This document shows positions 54,144 through 62,257 of a stretch of 64,000 bases of DNA, piece after piece. Below the pieces are notes generated by a model, which did no database searches, was not told where the DNA came from, and was given only the letters and a program-made list of their open reading frames with translations. The stretch lies in NCBI GenBank assembly GCA_965220485.1, contig OZ244832.1:1612001-1676000 (forward strand), given 5' to 3'. The stretch comes from Aldehydirespirator sp965220485 (GTDB lineage: Bacteria; Actinomycetota; Acidimicrobiia; Acidimicrobiales; Aldehydirespiratoraceae). Made by a program: the position numbers and the translations under genes. Positions within the stretch are counted from its first letter, which is position 1. Each line of letters opens with the position of its first letter.

Positions 54144-56876
54144 GTGGCCGACAACTTCCTGCGCCAACTCCCCGACATCGACCCGGCCGAGACCCAGGAG
54201 TGGATCGACTCGCTCGACGCCATCATCGCGGCCGGCGGCCGGGAGCGGGCCCGCTACATCGTGGCCAAGCTCCTGGAACGCTCCAACGAGCAGCAGGTGG
54301 GCGTGCCCCCGACCACCTCCACGCCCTACATCAACACCATCCCCGCCTCCGAGCAGCCCTTCTTCCCCGGCAACGAGCAGGTCGAGAGGCGCATCCGCCG
54401 CTTCATCCGCTGGAATGCGGCCGCGATGGTCATCCGGGCCAACAAGACCGCCGACGGCATCGGCGGCCACTTGTCGACCTTCGCCTCGTCGGCCTCCCTG
54501 TACGAAGTGGGCTTCAATCACTTCTTCAAAGGCAAGGACGACGGCCTGGTCGGCGATCACATCTACTTCCAGGGCCACGCCGCTCCCGGGGTGTACGCCC
54601 GGGCCTTCCTGGAGGGCCGCCTGATCGAGCAGGAGCTCGACAACTTCCGCATGGAGGTGGGTGGCAACGGGCTGTCGAGCTACCCCCACCCCCGGCTCAT
54701 GCCCGACTTCTGGGAGTACCCGACCGTGTCGATGGGGCTCGGGCCGATCAACTCCATCTACCACGCCCGCTTCAACCGGTACATGCACCACCGCCGCATC
54801 GACGACACCTCCGACAGCACGGTGTGGTGCTTCCTGGGCGACGGCGAGTGCGACGAGCCCGAGACCCTGGGCGCCATCGCCCTGGCCGGCCGCAACGGCC
54901 TCGACAACCTCAACTGGGTGGTCAACTGCAACCTCCAGCGCCTCGACGGCCCGGTCAGGGGCAACAGCAAGATCATCCAGGAACTAGAGGGCGTGTTCCG
55001 GGGCGCGGGCTGGAACGTGGTCAAGGTGATCTGGGGCACCCGGTGGGACGAGTTGCTGATGCGCGACACCGACGGCGCCCTGCTCAACAAGATGGCAACC
55101 ACCGTCGACGGCGAGTACCAGCGCTACGCGGTGGAGACGGGCGCCTACATCCGGGAACACTTCTTCGGCCCCGACCCCCGCCTGCGCAAGCTCGTCGAGC
55201 ACCTCAGCGACGAGGATCTGCGGGTCCTGCCCCGGGGCGGCCACGACTACCAGAAGGTGTACGCCGCCTTCAACGCCGCCACCGAGGTGAAGGGCCAACC
55301 CACCGTGATCCTGGCCAAGACCATCAAGGGATGGACACTGGGCGAGGGGTTCGAGGGCCGCAACGCCACCCACCAGATCAAGAAGATGACCACGTCGCAG
55401 CTGATGGAGCTGCGGACGCGCCTGCACATGGAGACCGAGATCGCCGAGGAGGACCTCGCCGACGGGATCCCGCCCTACTACCGGCCGCCACCCGACTCGG
55501 TGGAGATGCGCTACATGATGGACCGCCGCCGCGCCCTCGACGGCGCGGTGCCCCGCCGGGTGGTGCGGGACCGCCGCCCCATCACGCTCCCGGCCGACGG
55601 ACCCTTCCTCGACATGCGCAAGGGCTCGGGCGGGCGCGAGGTCTCTACGACGATGGCCTTCACGGCCTTGCTGCGCGACCTGATGCGGGACCAGCACTTC
55701 GGCCGGCGGGTCGTGCCGATCGTGCCCGACGAGGCCCGCACGTTCGGCATGGACTCGCTGTTCCGGGAGTTTCGCATCTACGCGCCCCACGGCCAGCTGT
55801 ACGAGCCGGTGGACCATGACCTGCTGCTGAGCTACAGCGAGTCGACCGACGGCCAGATCCTCGAGGAGGGCATCACGGAGTGCGGCTCGCTGGCCAGTTG
55901 GTTGGCCGCGGCCACCTCCTACGCCAACCTCGGCGTGCCCATGGTGCCCTTCTTCGCCTTCTACTCGATGTTCGGATTCCAGCGGGTGGGCGACTCGATC
56001 TGGGCCGCGGCCGACGCCCGGGCCCGCGGCTTCCTGATCGGCGCAACCGCAGGGCGTACGACGCTGCTGGGCGAGGGACTCCAGCACCAGGACGGCCACA
56101 GCCACGTCCTGGCATCCACGGTGCCGGCATGCGAGGCCTACGACCCAGCCTTCGCCTACGAACTGGGAGCCATCATCGACGAGGGCCTGCACCGGATGTA
56201 TCCGCCGGAGGCCGCGGAGGGCACCGACGTCTTCTACTACATCACCATCTACAACGAGAACTACGAGCAGCCGCCCCGCCCCGATCATGTAACCGACGCC
56301 GACATCACCAGCGGCCTGTACAAGTTCGACGACGGACCGGGCAACCGCGGCCGCAACGCCACGATCCTGTTCTCCGGCGCGTCGGTCGGCGCGGCGCTCG
56401 AGGCCCAGGCGCTGCTGGCCACCCACCACGACACGTCGGCCGAGATCTGGAGCGCCACCTCCTACCAGCGGCTGCGGCGGGAGGCGCTCGATGTTGAGCG
56501 CCGTAACCGGCTTCATCCCGTCACCGAACCCGTCGTGCCGCTGGTCACCCAGAAGCTGTCCGACTCCGACGGGCCGATCGTGGCCGTGACCGACTTCATG
56601 ACTCTGGTTCCCGACCAGATCGCCCGCTTCACGCCGAGGCCCCTGCACGTGCTCGGCACCGACGGGTTCGGCCGCTCGGACACACGCGAGGCGCTGCGGC
56701 GATTCTTCGAAGTGGACGCAGCCCACATAGTGCTGGCCGTGCTGTCGGCATTGATGGAGTCGGGCGAGGCCTCACCGGATGAGGTGTCCGCGGCGATGGA
56801 CCGCTACGGCATCGAGGCGGACCGCGACGATCCCGGCCATCCCGACACCGGCGCACGGCTATCCTCCGACCGGTGA
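54144..56876 (+). CDS. aceE: Pyruvate dehydrogenase E1, homodimeric type
   Basis: 910 residues. TPP-dependent decarboxylation of pyruvate and acetyl transfer to the E2 lipoyl arm. Features: N-terminal INTIPASEQPFFPGNEQVER, ANKTADGIGGHLSTFASSA, VGDHIYFQGHAAPGVYARAF, the TPP/Mg motif WCFLGDGECDEPETLG...NWVVNCN, TKTIKGWTLG-type loop (AKTIKGWTLGEGFEGRNATH), and the transketolase-like C-terminus with IVPDEARTFGMDSLF, EGITECGSLASW and FSMFGFQRVGD. GTG 54144 has GGAGG just upstream. Heads the operon aceE-HhH-two selenothioredoxin candidates (GTGA and ATGA overlaps). Confidence 0.96.
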   Translation: MADNFLRQLPDIDPAETQEWIDSLDAIIAAGGRERARYIVAKLLERSNEQQVGVPPTTSTPYINTIPASEQPFFPGNEQVERRIRRFIRWNAAAMVIRANKTADGIGGHLSTFASSASLYEVGFNHFFKGKDDGLVGDHIYFQGHAAPGVYARAFLEGRLIEQELDNFRMEVGGNGLSSYPHPRLMPDFWEYPTVSMGLGPINSIYHARFNRYMHHRRIDDTSDSTVWCFLGDGECDEPETLGAIALAGRNGLDNLNWVVNCNLQRLDGPVRGNSKIIQELEGVFRGAGWNVVKVIWGTRWDELLMRDTDGALLNKMATTVDGEYQRYAVETGAYIREHFFGPDPRLRKLVEHLSDEDLRVLPRGGHDYQKVYAAFNAATEVKGQPTVILAKTIKGWTLGEGFEGRNATHQIKKMTTSQLMELRTRLHMETEIAEEDLADGIPPYYRPPPDSVEMRYMMDRRRALDGAVPRRVVRDRRPITLPADGPFLDMRKGSGGREVSTTMAFTALLRDLMRDQHFGRRVVPIVPDEARTFGMDSLFREFRIYAPHGQLYEPVDHDLLLSYSESTDGQILEEGITECGSLASWLAAATSYANLGVPMVPFFAFYSMFGFQRVGDSIWAAADARARGFLIGATAGRTTLLGEGLQHQDGHSHVLASTVPACEAYDPAFAYELGAIIDEGLHRMYPPEAAEGTDVFYYITIYNENYEQPPRPDHVTDADITSGLYKFDDGPGNRGRNATILFSGASVGAALEAQALLATHHDTSAEIWSATSYQRLRREALDVERRNRLHPVTEPVVPLVTQKLSDSDGPIVAVTDFMTLVPDQIARFTPRPLHVLGTDGFGRSDTREALRRFFEVDAAHIVLAVLSALMESGEASPDEVSAAMDRYGIEADRDDPGHPDTGARLSSDR

Positions 56877-57463
56877 AGCAGCAAACGACGGGAACCCTGG
56901 CCGTCACCGGGGACGAAGCCGCCGACCGCCTGCTCAACACCGACCCGCTGGCGCTGCTCCTGGGAATGCTGCTCGACCAGCAGATCCCCATGGAGTGGGC
57001 GTTCATGGGGCCCTACCGCCTGACCGAGCGGCTCGGTGCGGGGCTGGACTCCCACGACATCTCTGAACGCGACCCCGACGCCTTCGCCGCGCTGGTGAGG
57101 GCCAAGCCGGCGCTGCACCGATTCCCGAGTTCCATGGCCAAGCGGATGCAGGCCCTCTGCCGGCATCTCGCGGAGCACTACGACGGCGACGCCGCCGCGG
57201 TGTGGGACGGCGCGCCGACCGGGGAGGAGCTCTTCGGGAGGCTGCGCGACCTGCCCGGCTACGGAGACGAGAAGGCCCGCATCCTGACAGCCGTTCTCGC
57301 CAAGCGCTTCGGCGTGCGTCCCGACGGGTGGGAGGAGCAGGCCGGAGCCTTCGCCGACAGCGTGCCGAGATCGGTGGCCGACATCGACAGCGCGGCGGCG
57401 CTGCAGCGAGTCCGGGCCTGGAAGAAAGAGCAGAAGGCTGGCGGCAAGAGGAAGGACCAATGA
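56873..57463 (+). CDS. HhH-GPD-type base-excision repair-like protein
   Basis: 196 residues. Helix-hairpin-helix glycosylase fold: LALLLGMLLDQQIPMEWAF (the QQI motif of the family), RLTERLGAG, and the hairpin RDLPGYGDEKARILTAVLAK. Matches the short actinobacterial HhH-GPD family (TIGR03252-like); it lacks the usual catalytic Asp/Lys and the Fe-S cysteines of Nth/MutY, so its glycosylase activity is unproven. GTG 56873 overlaps the aceE stop; its own TGA overlaps the next ATG. Confidence 0.88.
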   Translation: MKQQTTGTLAVTGDEAADRLLNTDPLALLLGMLLDQQIPMEWAFMGPYRLTERLGAGLDSHDISERDPDAFAALVRAKPALHRFPSSMAKRMQALCRHLAEHYDGDAAAVWDGAPTGEELFGRLRDLPGYGDEKARILTAVLAKRFGVRPDGWEEQAGAFADSVPRSVADIDSAAALQRVRAWKKEQKAGGKRKDQ

Positions 57464-58176
57464 GCATCCGGCTCCTGACCTGCGCGGCGATCATTGCCCT
57501 CGTGGCCACCGCCTGCGGGTCGGATGACGCTGCGACGATCTCTGAGCCGGCCACCGGCGCCGTTGACCCGGCGGTCCCCGACCCGTCTCAACAGGAGCCT
57601 TCCGACACCGCCGATCACTCGGAGTCCCCCACCGCTCCTGAGGCGGTGCCGGAGCCCGACGCCGAGCCGGCGGCCAGCGAGGGCACCGCCGGCACGAGCG
57701 TCTCGGAGGACGGCACCGTCAGCGACGGGACCGCTGATGACAGCACCGCAGCCGCGCCGGCAGATCCTGGCGACGTGCCCGACTTCGAGATGATCAACGT
57801 CCATACGGACGCCCCGGTCAATCTCCAGTCGGTGGTGGACGGTGAGACGCCCCTGCTGTTGTGGTTCTGGGCGCCCCATTGACCGGTCTGCAGGAGGGAG
57901 GGCCCCTTCATTGAGCAGTTCGCTCAAGCCAATCCGGACCTAGTAAAAGTGGTGGGCATCGGCGCCAAGGACGACCTCGACCTTGCCCGGGACTTCATCA
58001 GCCGCACGGGAACCACGTTCACCATGCTGTGGAGCGACTCCATCGAGCCCTGGCGCCACTTCGGCATCACCAGCAACTCGAGCATCCTGGTTCTGGACGG
58101 CGGCGGCAACGCCGACGACCGGCCCGGCCGGTTCGACGCCGAGGACCTCGCACAGCGCTTCGCCGAGCTGGCCTGA
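57460..58176 (+). CDS. Candidate selenoprotein: lipoprotein TlpA-like thioredoxin, motif UPVC
   Basis: Read with TGA 57880-57882 as Sec, this is 238 residues. Signal peptide with lipobox VATAC (Cys19). Acidic Ser/Thr/Pro/Glu linker (~20-105), then a TlpA-like thioredoxin domain: DVPDFEMINVHTDAPVNLQS, PLLLWFWAPH-U-PVC, EGPFIEQFA, VVGIGAKDDL, TTFTMLWSDS and SSILVLDGGGN. Residue U141 sits where thioredoxins have the first redox Cys; Cys144 is the second. If TGA were a stop, the domain would end just before its active site. After the TGA, 97 codons run to the next stop with close homology to the paralogue. ATG 57460 overlaps the HhH stop. A hairpin begins 10 nt after the TGA. Confidence 0.85.
57880..57918 (+). 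promoter_or_regulatory. SECIS-like hairpin 1 with in-frame TGA
   Basis: After TGA, GGAGGG (57893-57898) pairs with CCCTTC (57904-57909), one G-U pair, leaving a five-base loop AGGGC. An outer CTGC/GCAG pair closes the 39-nt block. The apical loop is about 16 nt after the TGA, within the range known for bacterial SECIS elements bound by SelB. Confidence 0.6.
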
Positions 58177-58185
58177 GGCGTGGAG

Positions 58186-59412
58186 ATGCTGCAACGCGCC
58201 TTCTCGCTCGGCCTCTTGGCCGTTGCCCTGCTGGCCTCCGCTTGCAGCAATGACGCGGAACCGAGCGCCCGCGACCAGGGCACCGGTGCCGGTAGCGACC
58301 CACTCACCGAGACACAACCGGCTGAAGACACCGGCGTCACCGCCGAAGATTCACCGTCCCCGACCGCAACGGCATCCGAGACCGGGACCCCCTCCACCAG
58401 CGCTCCGGACGCCGCCGCACTAGAGCAGGCTCAAGCCGAAGCCGATGCCGCCGCCGCCCAAGCCGAAGCAGCCGCCGCCCAAGCCGAAGCGGCCGCGGCT
58501 GAAGCTGCCGCGGCCGAAGCCGAAGCCGAAGCGGCCACCGCCAAGGCTGCCGCGGCCGAAGCCGAAGCCGAAGCGGCCACCGCCAAGGCAGCCGAGGCCG
58601 AGCTTGCACTCGAGGCCACCGAAGGTGAACCAGAAGGAGCTGTAGACCCCGACGTAGTGGCCGAACTCGAGGAGCAACTCCAGCAGGCCCAAGCCGAGGC
58701 CGAAGCCGCCGCCGCCGAAGCCGCCGAGGCCCAAGCCGCCGCCCAAGCCGAAGCCGCCGCCCAAGCCGAAGCCGAGGCCCAAGCCGAAGCCGCCGCCCAA
58801 GCCGCCGCCGAGGCCCAAGCCGAAGCCGCCGCCCAGGCCGCCGCCGAAGCCGAAGCCGCCGCTCAAGCCGAGGCCCAAGCCGCCGCCCAAGCCGCCGCCG
58901 AGGCCCAAGCCGCCGCCCAAGCCGCCGCCGAGGCCGAGGCCACCACCACCGTGGCCACGACTACCACCACCGCAGTACCCACCACCATCCTTGCCGGACC
59001 GGGTGATGTGCCCGACCTTGTCATGGTCGACGTGTCCAGCGGTGCCCAGGTCAACCTCCAGTCCTTTGTTGACGGCTCGACGCCCCTGCTGTTCTGGTTC
59101 TGGGCGCCGCATTGACCGATCTGCAGGGCTGAAGGCCCTGTAATCGAGCAGTTCGCTCGAGACAACGCCGGAAGAGTGCGGGTCGTGGGCGTCGGCGCCC
59201 AGGACGACCTCGCCTACGCCGAGCGCTTCGTCTCCGGGACCGGAGTCGAGTTCACCATGCTGTGGAGCGACTCCTTCGCCTCCTGGAACCACTTCAGCGT
59301 CAGGCGGAACTCGAGCGTCCTGCTATTGGACGGCGGCGGGAACGTGATCGACGACAGGCCCAGCGACTTCGACCCGCGCCGGATCGCGGAGCAACTGGCC
59401 GGTCTGTCCTGA
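58186..59412 (+). CDS. Candidate selenoprotein: lipoprotein with long helical stalk and TlpA-like thioredoxin, motif UPIC
   Basis: With TGA 59113-59115 read as Sec this is 408 residues. Lipobox LASAC (Cys20). Residues ~75-260 are an Ala/Glu/Gln helix (AEAAAQAEA-type heptad-like repeats), a predicted coiled-coil stalk, followed by a Thr-rich hinge. The head is the same domain as in the upstream gene: DVPDLVMVDVSSGAQVNLQS, PLLFWFWAPH-U-PIC, EGPVIEQFA, VVGVGAQDDL, EFTMLWSDSF, SSVLLLDGGGN. U310 replaces the first Cys of CxxC; 98 codons follow to the stop. ATG 58186 has GAGG seven bases upstream; GTG 58180 is an alternative. Only 9 bp after the previous gene, so in the aceE operon. Confidence 0.85.
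59113..59151 (+). promoter_or_regulatory. SECIS-like hairpin 2 with in-frame TGA
   Basis: CAGGGC (59124-59129) and GCCCTG (59135-59140) form a perfect 6-bp stem with loop TGAAG, closed by outer CTGC/GCAG, at the same distance from the TGA as in the other two genes. Confidence 0.65.
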
Positions 59413-59485
59413 GGCCGAGCGGATAGGCAGCGGTAGCGGGCACCAAACGGCGACGACAGCGAGGCCGTGGCCCGAGCGGCCCGCC
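59411..59485 (+). repeat. Dispersed element copy between convergent genes
   Basis: GAGGCCGAGCGGATAGGC ... GCGAGGCCGTGGCCCGAGCG is the reverse complement of the extended copy at 31808-31906, lacking the CGCTCTTGTTCGC core. Lies between two convergent selenoprotein candidates. The remaining 59486-59601 has no recognisable gene. Confidence 0.7.
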
Positions 59486-59601
59486 AGTGGCCCGATGTCA
59501 AGCTGGATTGGTTGGAGGCTCCGACGGTTGCCGTGTTCGGATTCTTCGCGTCTGAGGTCGGATCCACATTCCAGCGCAGCGACCTGCCGGAACTCCGAGG
59601 C

Positions 59602-61674
59602 TCATTCCAATCCTGCCAGCAACTCCTCGATCTGATCGGCGTCCTCGTAGAGGCCCTTGACCACCCGGTTCCCGTTGTGGTCAAGCAGCCAGAAGCCGGA
59701 CCATCTACCCAGTCCGACGTGGTAGTAGCCCGTCGGCCGGTTGGGCTCGCTCCACAGCATGGTGAACGTGACGCCGCGCTCGGCGATGAAGTCCCGCACA
59801 ACGTCTAGGTTGCCGACCTGTCCGATGCCGACGACGGTGATGCGGTCCCGATTGGCTCGAGCGAACTGCTCGATGTCCGGAGCGTGGCTCCGGCAGAAGC
59901 CTCAATACGGGGAGTAGAGCCAGAACAGCAGCGGCGTCCTGCCGTTCACCACCGAGCGCAGGTTGACCGTGGCTCCGGTCGACGCGTCGATCATGTCGAA
60001 GTCAAGAACGTCCCCAGAGACGGTACTGATCGCTGCCCCGGAGGAGAGATCAAGGGGAGCCAGTGGCTGCGTCGCAGCCACCTCGAGTAGCGTCTGTGGC
60101 GGGTCCGCCGGACCGTTGTCGTTGTTGCCCCAGCAAGCGATGGTGCCGTCGGTAGCAATGGCGCAGCTGTGGCGACCACCGGTGGCGACAGTCGTGTGGG
60201 TGCCCGCGGGGGCGTCGGTTTGGCCGTGCTCATTGTTGCCCCAGCAAGCGATGGTGCCGTCGGCAGCAATGGCGCAGCTGTGGCGACCACCGGTGGCGAC
60301 AGTCGTGTAGGTGCCCGCGGGGGCGTCGGTTTGGCCGTGCTCATTGTTGCCCCAACAGGTGAGGCTGCCGTCGGTGGCTATAGCGCAGCTGTGCGCGTAG
60401 CCGGTGGCGAGGGTCTTGTAGGTGCCCAGCGGAGCCCAGTTCGTCTTCCGGCAGCCCCAGCCACCGCCGGCGAGTGTCCCGCAGGCCGCTCCCCAGCAGG
60501 CGATGGTGTCATCGGTGGCCATCGCGCAGTTGTGGTAACGGCTGGTGGAGAGGGTCTTGTAGGTGCCCGCCGGGGCGTCGGTTCGCCCGAGCCAGTTCTC
60601 GCCCCAGCATGTGATGGTGCCGTCGGTGGCTATGGCACAGTTGTGCTCGCTGCTGGTGGAGAGGGTCGTGTAGGTGCCCGCTGGGGGATCGGCCTTCCCG
60701 TCGTCGTTCCGGCCCCAGCAAGCAAGGGTGCCGTCGGTGGCTATGGCGCAGCTATGGAACCAGCCGCCGACGGCGACAGTGTTGTAGGTGCCCGCCGGAG
60801 GGTTGGCCTCCCCGTACCAGTTCCGGCCCCAACAGGTGATGGTGTCGTCGATGGCTATGGCGCAGTTGTGGCTGCCAGCGGCGAGGGTCTTGTAGGTGCC
60901 CGCCGGGGCGTTGGCCTCCCCGTCGAGGTTGAGGCCCCAGCAGGTGATGGTGTCGTCGGTGAGTATTGCGCAGGTGCCATCGACCGCTCGGTAGGTGGCG
61001 GCTCCGGCGGGGGCGGGTTCGGTCGTACCCGGGGTGCCGGTGAGGTTTCGGGCTCGGTGAAGAAAGACGGCCATTTGGGCTCGGAGCGTGAACTGGTCCG
61101 GGCAGAAGACGGTGCCGTCGCCGCAGCCACTCGTGATGCCCGATGCAGCCAGTTTGGCGACCTCGGAGGCGTACCAGGCGTCGGGGGCAACATCACTGAA
61201 GCCCGGGTCGGGCCCTTCGTCGAGGTCGAAGGCCCGCGAGAGGAACACCGCCATCTCTGCCCGGGTCACGGTGTCGTCGGGGCAGAAGCGCGTACCGTCA
61301 CCGCACCCCAGCGTGATCTGCAGATCAGCCATCCGCTCGACGAACGGGCCGTAGAAGCTCTCCGGGTCCACATCGGCGAACCTTGTCTGTGACACCGGCG
61401 GCGGGTCCTGACCGCTGACTATCCGCACCGTCCACACCGACATCGTCTTGCGGTCAATCGGCCCATGGGGGCAGAACAGCCCCGCCCCGCACTCAGTGCC
61501 CTCAAACACGCCGTCCGCGGCCAGCGCCTCCACCGGCACCGAATAGTAGACGTCATCGGCAACGTCACCGAACCCGCCAGCCTGCGCCAGCACGAGCCCC
61601 GGTTGCGCTGCCGAGAAGACCGCAACTGCGACTACAAGGACAGCAGACGCCGCAGCGAGACGACAAGACGTCAT
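59602..61674 (-). CDS. Candidate selenoprotein: SLH-like + RCC1-like + TlpA-like thioredoxin, motif UGFC
   Basis: Conventionally this stops at TGA 59902-59904 (590 residues). Read as Sec, 690 residues to 59602. Signal peptide ends near VLAQA. Three SLH-like repeats (e.g. FADVDPESFYGPFVERM; LGCGDGTRFCPDDTVTRAEM; SGCGDGTVFCPDQF) for wall binding. Then eight RCC1-like repeats of the form HSCAIATDGTIACWGNN with spacer PAGTYTTV (111-bp DNA units). The head: DVLDFDMIDASTGATVNLRS, PLLFWLYSPY-U-GFC, IEQFARANRDRITVVGIG, GVTFTMLWSEP and LLDHNGNRV. U591 is the first redox position; Cys594 follows. 99 codons after the TGA. ATG 61674 has GGGAGG upstream. Convergent to the other two candidates. Confidence 0.85.
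59866..59904 (-). promoter_or_regulatory. SECIS-like hairpin 3 with in-frame TGA
   Basis: On the reverse strand CCGGAGC and GCTCCGG (59893 to 59877) form a perfect 7-bp stem around CAC, again closed by CTGC/GCAG. Its bases differ from hairpin 2 on both arms, yet pairing is kept. Confidence 0.65.
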
Positions 61675-61765
61675 TCCAGCGGCCTCCCGAGTCCTCAGAG
61701 CGCGGGAAGCCTAGCAACGCCTGCGCATCCGCGAGCGGTCCGAGCCCCTCCATGACCGACCCGAA

Positions 61766-62035
61766 TTAGACCCCCTGAACTCCGCAAGGGCGGCAAGGAT
61801 GTCGTGCGGGGGCGATACTGGTTCCGTTCAAACTGATATCTCCAGAAATGTCACGCTCACCATCCCGTATTCTGTAGGCGAAGAGCGTGTCATCGTCAAC
61901 CTTCCGGTCAAACACGTCCCCTTGTCCATACTCGTTCCCATTGGAGACCCACATTGTCGTTCCATCTGAGCACACGTCCGACGCGTTCGACCGGTTACCG
62001 AGAAGCAAGACCAGATAGGGCCCACGCGTGTGCGA
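61766..62035 (-). pseudogene. Fragment of a secreted propeller-type repeat protein
   Basis: Reads LGNRSNASDVCSDGTTMWVS, DDDTLFAYRIRDGERD to a stop at 61766. The SDGTTMWV...DDxLxAY pattern is that of secreted NHL/Ig-like propeller repeats of actinobacteria. Neither signal peptide nor a full repeat set is present, so it is a relic. Confidence 0.55.
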
Positions 62036-62089
62036 TCCGGCCAGTCCCATAGTCTCGGGACCTCGACGCCACTTCGGCACCGTCATCGG

Positions 62090-62214
62090 ATCGTGGGCAC
62101 AGGGATCGTGGGCACAGGGATCGTGGGCACAGGGATCGAATCGTGGGCAAGGGGATCGTGGGCAAGGGGATCGTGGGCAAGGGGATCATCGGCAAGGGGA
62201 TCGTCGGTGAACGC
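62090..62214. repeat. 15-bp tandem repeats upstream of the CAP-domain gene
   Basis: Three ATCGTGGGCACAGGG units (62090-62134), five bases, then ATCGTGGGCAAGGGG units (62140-62184) and two diverged ones. The array ends about 44 bp before the ATG of the next gene. Confidence 0.9.
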
Positions 62215-62257
62215 CCGACGCTTGATCCCGATACCGAACGCCCGTCCGTAAGGCCAT

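Noticed and set aside
57460..61674. An alternative genetic code in which TGA is an amino acid
   Set aside because: Many genes in the window end at TGA, often overlapping the next start, and no other conserved protein has an internal TGA.
59902..61674. The SLH/RCC1 protein ending at TGA 59902 as a complete protein
   Set aside because: The stop would remove the thioredoxin active site and everything beyond it, while 99 downstream codons stay homologous to the two paralogues.
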